Source: Pseudopyrenochaeta lycopersici (taxonomy: Eukaryota > Ascomycota > Dothideomycetes > Pleosporales > Pseudopyrenochaetaceae). From it: a stretch of DNA of 64,000 nucleotides. Location: contig NHZP01000085.1 in NCBI GenBank assembly GCA_003313425.1, positions 49,549-113,548 of the forward strand, read 5' to 3'. Both the position numbers and the translations under genes were made by a program. The notes beneath the pieces are model-generated. The model ran no database searches. It saw nothing but the letters and a program-made list of their open reading frames with translations, and was not told the origin of the DNA. Positions 31,236 through 41,939 of the stretch are shown one piece after another. Numbering within the stretch: position 1 is the first letter of the stretch; each line of letters starts with the position of its first letter.

Positions 31236-32152
31236 CTACAAGAGCATCTCCATCTGGCGGGATGTGCATCACGTGGTGGAACACGTTATGTCCAGCCTTT
31301 TGTGGGGATAGACTGTGTTGGAGAACATGGCTCATCGTTGCCAAAGAGCGCGTTCCTGTTCCATTCTGATCAGACACCAGACCGGCCCTGGGAGGCTCGT
31401 CGGCTTACAGCGGTCTTCGTAGCTCAGCCACTCTGTAGCCGCTTGCCCCACCATCGTCCTCAACTCGCTCCTTTTGAGCGTTCTTCACAACGCGTGCCAA
31501 CTATTAAATTGCAACTTTTGCCCGCTTTACCCCCGCTTATGATGCTTGCAAGGCGGTTGTTGTCATCACTTCCTTAAATTTAGTAAAGTAGCACCCGCTA
31601 ACGGAAAAAACCCCGACTCACAAATACCTTGGCGCAACCTCTCCCCACCAAACCACCACTAAAACAGCATGCAAAATCTCATTTTTTGAGCGCGATTTTA
31701 ATGATCCGATCGTGAAGCTATAGATTACTATAGAAACTACTATACAGGCAGTTTTTCTAGTGTTGTAGGGTCACCACCCAGTCATTTGACCGTCCACTGC
31801 GATGCAATCTCTCAACCTTTAAGGCATACTATCCACCTGCTCGTTAATGAACCTCTGTGACACCTTCTTCTACCCTTCTATAGCTAGATTACGTATCTTA
31901 AACTTATCCTAGTGCGAGAACCGCTGCAGAAACTGCTTCAGAGGGCGCTAGCAGTTCTCTATTAGAGCTAGGTCTAGAGATCCTAGGCAATTAAAGTAGT
32001 GCTAGAGGTTATTCCACTTCTTCCAGGCCTTAATAATATTTATCCTTTTAGAATTACTTCTGCCATAGCCGCTATTATTATCTTCCTCTAGGACGAAGTC
32101 CTCGCCTCTCTCTAACTATAGCTTTACAATAGGCTCTAGGATTTGATCTCTA

Positions 32153-32259
32153 TCCGTGCCAAGGCTTAGCTGATTACTCAGCTAAGTGGCCTTTGGCCAC
32201 ACTCGCCGTAGGCGAGTGCCGACCATCAATACGATAATACCATCAATACAATAAAATTT
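32153..32259. repeat. Left TIR of the Fot1 element
   Basis: 107 bp, identical to the inverted complement of 34031-34137. It contains nested palindromes: CTTAGCTGATTACTCAGCTAAG, GTGGCCTTTGGCCAC and CACTCGCCGTAGGCGAGTG. Two copies of CATCAATACRATAA follow. Confidence 0.92.
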
Positions 32260-32292
32260 GAGGCACGCGTTCATTCGAATTCAAACAGCGCA

Positions 32293-33990
32293 TCAACCAC
32301 GCCAATTTTCATATTTATTTTCGTACGATAGGAGGCCTGCAGTACGCATAGATGCCCACACAAGCTGTAATTGATTATGTATAGGCTGATAAGCTTGTAA
32401 ATGACGCTTTTTTTTCGCAATTGGCACGCCCTTCATTCTTGCATACTCAGCTTTAAGCTCTCTTATTTCAGTCTCAAGCCTACCCTTCGTAATCCGCCGG
32501 GCCTGATGTGAATAGATAACACCCATTGATAATTTAAGTGTCGTACGAGACCGCTGCTGACGAGCTCGTCGTGATTGCGCAACTGAAGTCATTGTTCTCA
32601 GCTCACTAATCGCTTGATCGCCAGCGACAGACATGTTAAACGCGCCAACCAGCGTACGCTTAACGTTCTCACTTAAGTCCTCATTCGCAAGGCAATGATC
32701 AATATTGCGCTTAAGCGTACGAATCGTTAGCGGAGTCTTAAGCTCTTGTGGTGGTGGTGTGCCGTCAGCCTTGTTCTCAGCCTCGCTGTCACTGCTGCTG
32801 GCATAATCAGCCTCAAGCTCGGCAACATCTCGCTGAATATTTGCTTCAATAATCGCTGCATTCAGCGGATATAGTCCTGTGTCTCGCCAGCCCTTCTGTA
32901 TCGTACGAGGCTTGAAAGTATGCGCGCGAATTGACTCAATTGCTGCTAAGAACTCAGCCTTGTTAAATGATGTACAGCCCGTACGAGTCGCATTATCAAC
33001 AGCTTGAGCATGCCAGTGCTTATATGGTTGAAAACAGCCAACATCAAGCGGCTGAAGGAAGTGTGACGTGTGCGGAGGAAGACGATAAGCGATCACTTTA
33101 TGATCCTCAAGGTACTCAAGAAACTCTTGTGTGCAGTGACTATCAAAGCCGTCAAAAAGAAGAAGTCGATACACGCCCTTAAGATGCTTCTGCGTCTGTC
33201 GTACGAAGTGCCTTGCCCACTCAAGACTGAGCTCATCATTTGTATAGCCGCTGCCGCTACGTGTAATAAGATAGCCATCAGGTAGATCAGTAAAGTAACG
33301 CTCAAGCAATACAGCGCCCTCAATGATTACCATAGGCTCAATTGCACTGCCATCCGCGTTAACACACTCAGTCATTGTGAGTGTCGTACGATCATCTGGC
33401 GTAGCTAGATAAACGCGGCGATAAGGCTCAAATGTGATTACCCACTGATCTTTTCCAATCCCAATACGGAAGCCTGTCTCATCAAAATTCCATGTATCAG
33501 CTGTAGTGATACCATGCAGCTTAATTAGCTTAATTAAGCTATTAAACCACCCAAAAATAGCCTCTTTATTATGTGCGACTGCGCGATTGAGGTCGAGGGA
33601 TTGTTGGCGGCGGAGATATAGCTCAGGATTGCGCTTAAGCCAGCGCTTTGCCCATCGTATGTTCGTGGAGGGTGGGGTATCAGCGCCCTTATAGCTGCGC
33701 TGAAGAAGGTAATTCGCACAAGATACGACCATCGGTAGTCGTACGCAGACCCCAAGCTGATCAAGACGAGCTATATAATCGTAAAGTGCTTTGTCTTGCG
33801 CATCTGAGAGCTTATATGTGCCAGATGGACGCTCAGAAAGCGTTGGTCGACCTTTTGAGCGCGCGAGGAGGCGTTGATAAGGCACGTTATGCTCACGCGC
33901 GAGTTTACTAAAATTAGGCTTTTCAACGTCTTTAATAGATTCGAGAATCTGCTCGATCTGATCATCAATCGAGAGCCCTGATTGAGGCAT
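32293..33990 (-). CDS. Fot1/pogo transposase, full length
   Basis: 565 residues, no intron, the usual length for Fot1-family transposases. N-terminal psq-type HTH (KPNFSKLAREHNVPYQRLLAR, ~25-45), CENP-B/Tc5-type HTH (ALYDYIARLDQLG ... RWAKRWLKRNPEL, ~68-135), then the DDE_1 catalytic domain: NFDETGFRIGIG (~168), LLLFDGFDSHCT (~275; most relatives have DGHxSH, so Gly-His is replaced by Phe-Asp) and PPHTSHFLQPLDVGCF. The C-terminus is an acidic then basic helical tail. It should cut and paste its own element at TA sites. No stop or frameshift, unlike the pogo copies at 2-1609 and 35890-36254. Confidence 0.92.
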   Translation of the reverse strand: MPQSGLSIDDQIEQILESIKDVEKPNFSKLAREHNVPYQRLLARSKGRPTLSERPSGTYKLSDAQDKALYDYIARLDQLGVCVRLPMVVSCANYLLQRSYKGADTPPSTNIRWAKRWLKRNPELYLRRQQSLDLNRAVAHNKEAIFGWFNSLIKLIKLHGITTADTWNFDETGFRIGIGKDQWVITFEPYRRVYLATPDDRTTLTMTECVNADGSAIEPMVIIEGAVLLERYFTDLPDGYLITRSGSGYTNDELSLEWARHFVRQTQKHLKGVYRLLLFDGFDSHCTQEFLEYLEDHKVIAYRLPPHTSHFLQPLDVGCFQPYKHWHAQAVDNATRTGCTSFNKAEFLAAIESIRAHTFKPRTIQKGWRDTGLYPLNAAIIEANIQRDVAELEADYASSSDSEAENKADGTPPPQELKTPLTIRTLKRNIDHCLANEDLSENVKRTLVGAFNMSVAGDQAISELRTMTSVAQSRRARQQRSRTTLKLSMGVIYSHQARRITKGRLETEIRELKAEYARMKGVPIAKKKRHLQAYQPIHNQLQLVWASMRTAGLLSYENKYENWRG

Positions 33991-34030
33991 TGTTGTGGTC
34001 GTACGACGCGTAAACGTGCAGACGTGCCGG

Positions 34031-34137
34031 AAATTTTATTGTATTGATGGTATTATCGTATTGATGGTCGGCACTCGCCTACGGCGAGTGTGGCCAAAGG
34101 CCACTTAGCTGAGTAATCAGCTAAGCCTTGGCACGGA
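34031..34137. repeat. Right TIR of the Fot1 element
   Basis: Inverted complement of 32153-32259 with no mismatch over 107 bp. It lies 40 bp upstream of the transposase start codon, so the promoter must lie in or beside the TIR. Confidence 0.92.
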
Positions 34138-34490
34138 TATAGACCTAGAGGGACATTTTACTGTTACGTAACTCTGTAGTATAGAAGTTAAGGCTGCTCT
34201 TAAAGTTATATCCTACTGCTGCCTAAGAGTACTGCTATTCCTTCTGTTTCTCCTCCTCTTAATTAAGGGTATGCTAAATACAGTCGCTATAGAGGCGCTC
34301 TCTAGGCTTCCTAATAATACAGTACTTACCCTTAGGGCTAATAGTCTAGTATACTTTATTAGAGAACTAGACCCTCCTCTAGTTTTCTTAATCTAGGTAG
34401 CGCTCTAGCATAACCTCTGCCTAGGCCTTCCTCTTTAGAGTAAGCTTCCTAGAGATCTAGCCCTTACAGCAGGCAATATACTTATAATAG

Positions 34491-34712
34491 TGTCACGGTA
34501 ACCACCGTGGTTCCCGCAACACCTGAATTGGCTAGCCCTGTCGAGGCCTGAGCTCGAGCACAGGCCTAGCCCCTGAGTATTCTTCTGCACCTGAGTTTCT
34601 GTTCTCTTCTCTTCTTTACGCAACGTCTTGTATTACACCTGAGATTGTACGTAGTATAATAATCAAGCTATTGGTTAAGCGTTGAAATCCCTACTCGTAG
34701 CCTCTCGTGACA
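34491..34712. repeat. Solo LTR, 5-bp TSD AATAG
   Basis: 222 bp, TGTCACGGTAACC to CTCGTGACA, flanked by AATAG at 34486-34490 and 34713-34717. It is nearly identical to the LTR at 59208-59429 (three C/T or G/A differences seen). It is inserted in the degraded Tc1-C element. Confidence 0.93.
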
Positions 34713-35235
34713 AATAGTCTATACTACCTATGTAATCTCTTAGAGTCTAGCTATTATAGTTAAGGTTAAGATCCTCTATAATCTCCTACCACGATATAAC
34801 TCTCGCAGTCTATCCAAGGTCCTAGAGAAAGTAATTAACCCTCTTAAGATCCTTAGTAGAGAGAGTAGGTAGACAGCCTCTCTTTTTAGGTATAACAGGG
34901 TTATTATAATAGGTACGATTAAATAGCTTGTTATCTGTTTTTAGGATCTCCTATCCTTAGTGTTTAGAGACGCCGTGATACTTAAAGAGATCAGAATGGA
35001 GGTAAGGAACACCTAGGTAATCAAGGTAGTTAGCAGCACCCTTTAACCTAGCTTTTTTAGGAGTATTAAACTTTTTAATACTATTTCTAGACATGCTAGA
35101 AAGGATGCGCGCTTTAGATTTATTGAACTATAGCGTGGCGGTTGAGAAAATTGAGGTTGAAGTTGAGGTGTTGGAGTGCGCGTCATGTTGTTTTGGTGGG
35201 GCGTGCACTGAGTCGGGGTTTTTTCCGTTAGCGGG

Positions 35236-35658
35236 TGGAAGCCTCTTTGGAACTTCCTCTTCCAGGCATCGATTATCAACGCGTACTTGCTCACTTTTCG
35301 AGGCCCAGAAGACGGTGAGAAACCTCCATTTGCGTCCCAAAGAGAATTCCGACAGAGGCTTTGGGAGCAGCTCTTTGAACGCTCAGAACGCGTGGATGGA
35401 CGCCGTGGACGAGCAAAGCCTCCTTATCCTGAGATTCCACGCGAGGAGCATCAATACAAAAGGCTTAAGGTCCAAGGGAACTGCAGTGAATGCATGGCTA
35501 ACATGCGCAAATCAACGCGTATTCGAAGGCCACTTACAGAGCGTTCCACCAACATTCGACCACCAAGGCCAAGGTGGGGCTGTGGGCTGTGTAATCTAAA
35601 TCTTTGTGAAGGCATTTGCTTCAAAAATCACTTGAAGCAGGTAATAGGAAGTAGCTGA
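35236..35658 (+). pseudogene. piggyBac transposase C-terminal fragment
   Basis: About 140 codons open from the end of Tc1-C. It begins WKPLWNFLFQASIINAYLL, the helix after the catalytic core of piggyBac transposases, and ends in the cysteine-rich C-terminal zinc domain (NCSECMANMRK ... WGCGLCNLNLCEGICF). Compare KACIACSENGR ... CKLCNVPLC in the piggyBac at 50925-52845. The N-terminal three quarters are missing and are not found on the far side of Tc1-C. Confidence 0.72.
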
Positions 35659-35889
35659 ATTTGATGTGGAAGTTGGGCTTGATTTGAGTCACGAATTCGT
35701 CGCGATTTGGATCCAAAACACCGAGATTTGGGCTGCAAATCGATTTTATATGAATGCGAATAGCCTCATTCAAATTTCACAGCTTATGCGACGTCAAAAT
35801 ACCACGTTTTGGTTGAATTATCGCGATTGTTCGGCTGCGAATAGCCGCAGATGACTCTGGTGTTCTGGCCCCTGTCACTATCCCTGTCG

Positions 35890-36254
35890 CTCTCAAGCTC
35901 TCCATAGATTGAGAGCATATCCAGCAGACGAAGGGATAAAGCCAGCCTCGTCAAAGTTGTACACGTCCTGATCAAGGATGCCGTACTTGGCCTCTGTCTC
36001 CTCCACGCGCTTGAACCAGCGCTAATTAGGACCGGATCCTCACACAGAGCTCTCTGCCTGTCGTACGCTCGATTGAAACGCGTCGTAAGACTGTCTGTAC
36101 GCTTGACAAAGTTACGTGGCCAGTGGACGCCAAACTGACCTGCGCCGCGCGTAGCCAGCAGGTGATTAGCCATATCACGTACAGCTGCGTACGTAGGCGC
36201 AAATCCACGTCGATACACGCCTGCCATATCGATCTCAAACCAGCTCAGCGTCAC
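35890..36254 (-). pseudogene. pogo/Fot1-like transposase fragment, frameshifted
   Basis: Starting at 36254 the frame reads a Tc5/CENP-B HTH block (YRRGFAPTYAAVRDMANHLL ... WPRNFVKRTDSLTTRFNRAYD) and stops making sense near 36040. Another frame then continues with RWFKRVEETEAKYGI and NFDEAGFIPSSAGYALN, containing the first catalytic Asp. The rest of the DDE domain is missing. An N-terminal fragment of a different pogo lineage from the 32293 gene. Confidence 0.7.
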
Positions 36255-38045
36255 AACGGACTTGGATTTCTTCAGTTCTGTTGAGCATCTGCCTTCACCA
36301 TGACCGACACTGCAAAATTTGAGGAGTTTGCACTGAACACATTCTATAATGCGACTCCTATGCTTGACAATGCTAATGACTGGTTCAAGCGGAAGCAGAA
36401 AGTAACTCAGGAAACGAGTTTATTCAAATATCTGCAGTGGCTGATGATGGAGCCTCTCCACCTCTTGAAGTGGAGGAAGCACGAAAATGGACCCATTGCC
36501 AGAAGCTCTGCTCGGCCAAGATTACTGCAAAGTTGACACATAATGCAGCACAGCGAATTGCTGTGAATAGAATCGTACCGAGGAACGGATTCCACTGCCT
36601 GTAAGATGCCTATTAAAGTGGTGGTCGCTCTTGCAGACCCATGTAACATGCTGGCAAGGGATGGACGCCACCACTGATGACCGCGCTAGAAACCACACTG
36701 GTAGCGACCGTGTGCGATAGTCATGACCCAGTCACGATGGATGGCACGTCAACTTTGATGATACTCTTCAGCGGTTGCGCTTGGCACAACTGCAATGCCA
36801 TTGCCTGCATGCTGTACCGATAACAGCGCCGACTGCAAGTCCGAGAAGATCGCATGCTGGATGCTAGTGTTGGGAAGCTTTTCTCGCCGAGAGCTATACA
36901 CCGCGGACACTGTAGCTGGTTGACCGCCTCGTTGATGGCAAACAGTCCTGCAGTCTTGTTGAGGGTATGTTCGCTAAGTTACCATGAGTATGGAGCGCAT
37001 GAAGAGCGAAGGTCTTCACAGGCAGTGCAATAACAGGGAAAGCGACAGTGTGCAGGAGAGACAATGGAGAAGAAGGGCGGGCGCACCTACATTGGCGCAG
37101 TCAAAGAGAGGCTAGGAGTGGAATGAAGGAATGGAGGGTAAGGAGTGCTGAGTGCGGAGTGCGAAATGGGCTCCGCGAAAACGTCGAAAGTGGCCTTGCT
37201 TCACACGCAGACCTGTGTCGGACGGGCTTTCTTCGACACACGCCGTCCGCCACCTAGACCTGGTCCCGGATGGTGTAAGACTGCCCGCTTGGATGCTTGT
37301 CTACGATACCATGAAACCAGCTAAGGCACGAGAGATAGGTGAGGCGCTCGTAACGCAATGCGGGCGTCATGAACCTCGCGCCAGTCCGAGTAGAGAGAAG
37401 ACTGAGGTCCGAAGGATGCGACGTGCGGGCTGTAGACTGTACCTAGCGAGCACGGAACTTCCTAATCAGGCAGGTCCCAAAGTACTACTTGGCACGATAG
37501 AGTTCCTCTTGTTGACGCAGCCTTCGAGACTCCTCGCTTGTTGTGCTCTAGGGGGATGAAGAAAAAGCAGCCTTATCCGCAGGTGCGGAGCGGCTGGCCG
37601 AACGGCAAATCTGGGCGGCCCCAGCCACCGCCCATCAACATGCAGATTGGCAAATCATGACCTGACCTTTCTCCCGGGCAGCCTGGGTCTCCAATGCCTC
37701 TTTCAACGTCAAAGCCTTGAGGTGTAACTCAAGTTTTACAGCCAATACGGATACATGCACAAGACCGAACCACATGGCTTGTAGCATGAAGTAGGTCTCG
37801 AAATATCCAATTCATATATATTAGCATCTGTCGAAGAGTTCCGCACTTTGCCCAACAGAAAGGTGAAATCCCATGCCCCATCCAGTATTCCCTGTCACAA
37901 GGGTACACTATATTATTTGCGCCATCTTCAAAGTCACATCCAAAATACCGGCGCCTACGGCGCTGAAAGCTTGGAAAACGTCCCAGCAAAAGTCGAGGAA
38001 GGAGAAGAAATCTCTGTACCGGCTGACTTCTTCAAACAATTGTCA
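36255..38045. other. Gene-poor gap, no convincing gene
   Basis: 1.8 kb. A 78-codon frame at 36300-36536 (hydrophilic, with NDWFKRKQKV) could be a retroelement or host fragment but has no recognisable domain. Frames around 37050-37560 are GC-rich, basic and overlap each other in several phases, so I do not call them genes. Confidence 0.4.
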
Positions 38046-38784
38046 TTATTCAGTCTCCAGGATCTTGTCAACAGCAACGGTTACGAGCTTCTCGACCTCC
38101 ACTTGACCGCCTTTCACATCAATAATCTCTACATCCTTCAGTCTCTTGGTCTCGTCCTCGTCCGGTTCCTCGAGTGCAGCGAGTTGGCTAACGACCATCG
38201 AATCTTTCATGTAGTGGCCCGTCCTAGCGCCAACGCGGGCCAGAAGTGTTTCCCTGCTGGCACGGAGATAAACAAAGTGGACATTGACGTTTGAAATTTC
38301 GGTGTAGAGTCGAGCAGTACGAATGACGTCTCGATACTTCTTCTTGAGGGCGCTGCAAGTAATGACGACACTCTTAGCTCCCTTCTTCAACGCGACCAGC
38401 GCTTCGTCTCGCAACAGAATCAGCCAGTCCCACCGATCAGCATCGTCCAGGGGAACATTGTTAACCATTTTCGCAATATTCGCCAGAGGATGGAACTGTG
38501 AATATGTGAGAAGAGATTCGAAATGACATTTGAATTTGACTCACGTCATCGCCTTCGATGTAGACGAAGCCATAACGTTCGGCCAGGAATTTGGCAACAG
38601 TGCTCTTTCCACACCCAGCCGGGCCGGTGACAATCAGAACATGGTGATGGTTTAGAATGGAAATGGCGGTAGAAGGCTTTGCGGCGTTCAATGAGGAAGC
38701 GTTGCAGGGCGAATCGGGCGTAGAAATAGGAGGCGTAGCATAGAGCATAGGTGTTGAATGTTGTGGCTCGGGGGGTTGCAACAT
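38046..38784 (-). CDS. Gluconokinase
   Basis: Exon 1 is 38784-38545 (80 codons) and exon 2 is 38495-38046; the 49-bp intron (donor GTGAGT, acceptor TTCACAG) joins in phase 0, giving 229 residues. P-loop TGPAGCGKSTVAK (~52-64), then GFVYIEGDD joined across the intron to FHPLANIAKM (the gluconate kinase GDxxHPxxNxxKM motif), DDADRWDWL, and ITCSALKKKYRDVIR and VYLRASRETLLARVGARTGHYM, all diagnostic of the GntK family. The enzyme phosphorylates D-gluconate to 6-phosphogluconate, feeding the pentose phosphate pathway. The ~45-residue N-terminal extension (Pro/Ser-rich) is longer than in bacterial enzymes. The gene looks intact and single-copy. Confidence 0.93.
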
Positions 38785-40915
38785 ATTGAAGGTGACCGTA
38801 ATACAAACAACAAGGTATTGTGGTCATCAAGAGCCCAAGGTAATAGAGGTGTCAGCAGTCCGTGTTCTGGTAGGCAAAGGAAGCGGTTAGAGAATGCGGC
38901 TGGAGTAGTGCTCTTTTTAAAAGACGCGAATTCAAGTAGCCAAGAATGGGGACGAAAAAACTATGAGAGAATGAGGGTGCAGGCTGAAGGGAGCTAACTC
39001 CATTTGCAGTGACGGTTCCACTCCTCGGCTCACCCCCAAAACACCAAAAATCAGAAATCGGGTCCTTGTAATCTCAACCACAACTTATATTATATCTTTA
39101 AAGTTTTTATCGAGCCTCCACTACAGAATACAGAACAAGAAACAGGCTTGGCACCAGAATAAGCAGGATAAGGGCTGGGCATGACAAGATCTCGTGTTGA
39201 GAATCATGTCTACCTTAGAACCACCCAACAATGTCCGTAAGCTCGTCATATAGCTCCTTGAAGCTTCTACGTCGAGTCAGTGGCACTCGCGCTGCTGTGT
39301 CTGGGCCTGAGTTGGTGGCAGCTTCAAGGCGGACGGGGAAGCGGGAAAGCACGCACGTATGCCGTTTCATGCTAGGGTAGATTATTGTTTAGTGTCCGAT
39401 GTGACAAACGAATCATGATTCAAGGATCGAGTGTGGGCTGTTTGCTTGATCTCCCATTATTTGAAGCTACATGGCGTCTAGTCAGTGTAGTCACATGAAT
39501 TGTCTTTGCAACTGGCCCGTGCACATCTCAGCTTCCTTCCGGTTGGCTAGCAGGCGCGGGAGGTCCTCATATCCACTAGGGCTGAGAGTGAACGATCAAT
39601 GACAGTGGCACTTCTACCGACGAGGCTAACCTAAGGCATCCTAGCAGACCTTTCGGCCACAGCTCCCCGACCCTAAAGTTACCGTCCCCACATGTAAAAC
39701 GCAAATTATGAGTTCCTCAGCTGCTCAATAAACTCTGAGACACGGGAGGGGTCGGGCAACAGGACTGGGATTGAGTTAGGTAGAGGTTTGACCAGTGATC
39801 ATAAATTCAGATTTTTTTGTCCGATCTTCAGAGAAGAGACGAGAGGCAGAGCTGGTGATTTGCCCGTTCGGTAATTCCACATCCTCTAGCAACGGCACTG
39901 TATATATTCATAGTCAAACACATATATCGTCAATTGCTATGGCCCTGGTGGCATTTCTAGAAACGCAGTCTGCACGTCCCGTGCAGGACTTGGGTACATA
40001 AAGCTTTATGACTACATATTCATGCTTCCCCAGATTCGTAGCAAACATTTACTCCACAATTTTGTAACAGTGGCACTCACTACCCTCAACCTTGCTGTGC
40101 GCACTTATTTCCATACTGCTTGTAGGCCGATTGGATTGTGCGAGATAAGCACGTCCAAAAATATCTGCGTCTATTCTCCTATGAACCTTTCTAGGCTACT
40201 GTGAACGCTTGCTCGAGCTCTGATTACACGTTCAAATAGGGCTGACGACAATCCAGTAAGCCCACTGTCCCACGGCCACTCGGTACCGTATAGACACCTT
40301 TCGATTTGGGCTCCTTTGTTTTTCGGGCCATTCTATTTTCATGATAACGTTAGCTATGTATAGCGCCTGCTCCGGGGCCCAAAACAGGTCCTTACATCAT
40401 CAAGGCCATGCTGTCACCGACCGTGCTCCGCCGGATCACTTCCGAAAGACTTCCTGCGCTTCTGTTTCATGACCTCGACGGCAGTGGGAGACGAATCGAT
40501 CGCCGGAGGAATATCGTTTGATAGCATGAATTGGCTCACAATAAAGAGTCGGAGGTGAAAGCGGCCGGAGGTAAGAATGAGACGCAGACCAGGAGCCACA
40601 ACACTTGGAACGCTACAGTATACGGCCGGTGTTAAGTGCTCTGGTGTGTTGTGTGCTGAGTGGTCTAGTGTGCCGAGTGGTCTCGTGTGACGTGTGTTCC
40701 GAGGCCCATCTCTGCATTCTTAGAACAGTAACGGGGGTTCGTTGAGCAATGGCAGTTCACATGCTCAATGTCCTACGGACTTCGGCTGCAATGTCTCTTT
40801 ATCTCGTCTGGTAGGTTATATATGCGTGCACGCTGCATCCTCTCGCTAGCGCTCCTGGAACTTTTTGGCCATCGATCTAACAGATCCTCGCTCGGGCCTG
40901 ATCACCTTTGCCAAA
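38785..40915. other. Intergenic, one degenerate repeat, no gene
   Basis: 2.1 kb between the gluconokinase start and the PHD gene's end. Apart from the dispersed repeat at 40365-40580 I see only short frames without motifs. The 38785-39000 part is the gluconokinase promoter. TG-rich repeats (GTGTGTTGTGTGCTGAGTGG) occur near 40640-40700. Confidence 0.45.
40365..40580. repeat. Degenerate dispersed repeat, copy 2
   Basis: Same-strand partner of 31025-31235: GGGCCCAAAACA, CTTCCGAAAGACT, CTCGACGGCAGTGGGA and GAATTGGCT in the same order. Differences are many and mostly transitions. Confidence 0.55.
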
Positions 40916-41939
40916 TCATTCCCGAGGCTTAGGATAGGGCGCCGGCGGATCAGTGTCGTAGCCGTCTTTTTCGTTCTGGTTGTCGGCCATGTCCACGGTT
41001 GTGTATAGTTTGTGGGCGCGGTTTTCGCTGAGGAGTTGCGCTTCCGCTGCGTCCATTTCACAGTTGGAGGAGAGATGGTGAGTTGGGTGGGGTTTGCTAC
41101 CTGTGGCTGTAGAGGTGTTGCTATTATGCAGAGAGGTTAGTGAGGGGTGGATAACTGAATGTGGTTGTTGATGTTGCTGCTGCGAGGAGCGTTGAGGAGC
41201 GAGATGTGCTGTCGGGTGAGTTTCGAGGGTTGCAGGGTCCGGGATCAGGTCTTGCACGTTCGGTAAGAAGATGGGGAGTTGGGGGTGTCGGATTGTGGCA
41301 TGCAAGAGTAGAGAGACTAGTTGGTGTTGTGGGAGGGTTGAGAAATATGCGCGTTTCTGAATCTGTTATTACAGTAACGCGAGGTAAGATGATGGGGGAC
41401 GTACCTCATCTATTGATAGACTCTCTGCAGCGACTAGACCTTCTGTACCTTGCACCACGTTCTGCTTCGACCGATCACAAGGCCCACATAACCATACCTT
41501 CTTCTGCACATTGACCACCGCATTGCTAATGGGCGGATTATGACAATGCTGGTGATATGCTGTGTTGCACACATCGCAGAATACGATCCTATTGTTTCCC
41601 GGCTCTGTCCCCCGATGGCATGTCCTGCATTTCGCAGCCAGCAGAGTCTTCGTAGACTTCCTTCGCTTGACTCCTTGTGCCGGTTCTGGAAGTGTCGGTA
41701 CAAACGCGACTGGCTTGTTCACACTGCGACCGAACTTTGTTCGTGTGGGTAGTGGTGTATACGATGATGAAATGATGGAATCGTCGTCCTTCGTAATGTT
41801 AAGACATGTTCTGGGTACTCGTTCCATAGCCACCTACATCGCTATCGTCCATACTCTCAGAGCACTTCCTCTTGCCTCCTTGTCCGCCGCCTCGTCCTCT
41901 TCCACGTCCCCGTCCTCTGCCTGACTCTCGAGCAGACAT
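40916..41939 (-). CDS. PHD-finger protein, probable chromatin reader
   Basis: Three exons: 41939-41838, 41788-41405 and 41362-40916, phases consistent, 310 residues. Exon 1 encodes an Arg/Gly-rich N-terminus (SGRGRGRGRGRGGGQGG). Exon 2 has YTPLPTRTKFGRSVNKPVAF and then a C4HC3 PHD finger (CRTC ... VFCDVC ... HQHC ... WLCGPC). Exon 3 continues with IQKRAYFSTLPQHQLVSLLL and ILPN-like sequence, then a Gln/His/Ser-rich tail. PHD fingers read histone H3 tails; the protein probably acts in the nucleus, but the partner complex is unknown. In another frame the last 30 codons continue as GNDLAKVIRPE up to a stop at 40846. Since the current frame stops right at that point, a one-base lesion near 40925 is possible. 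The 42-bp second intron is short but usable. Confidence 0.8.

Larger units (their letters stand above)
32153..34137 (-). mobile_element. Intact Fot1/pogo element, TA target duplication
   Basis: 1985 bp with perfect 107-bp inverted repeats (32153-32259 and 34031-34137) starting TCCGTGCCAAGG, and TA on both sides (32151-32152, 34138-34139). It contains one uninterrupted transposase gene. Perfect TIRs plus an open frame indicate a recent insertion. Confidence 0.93.
31592..35237 (-). mobile_element. Old Tc1-like element (Tc1-C), RIP-degraded, with two nested insertions
   Basis: Bounded by a perfect 29-bp inverted repeat, 31592-31620 (CACCCGCTAACGG...) and 35209-35237. Subtracting the Fot1 element (1985 + 2 bp TSD) and the solo LTR (222 + 5 bp TSD) leaves 1432 bp, close to Tc1-A (1443). 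The flanks align with Tc1-A: 31780-32150 corresponds to 45165-45530, and the alignment resumes at 34140 just after the Fot1. The sequence is saturated with CTA/TAG, with no usable frame left, indicating heavy RIP before the insertions. Confidence 0.82.

Noticed and set aside
37048..37559. Overlapping basic frames
   Set aside because: GC-rich, several phases open at once, no motif or splice support.
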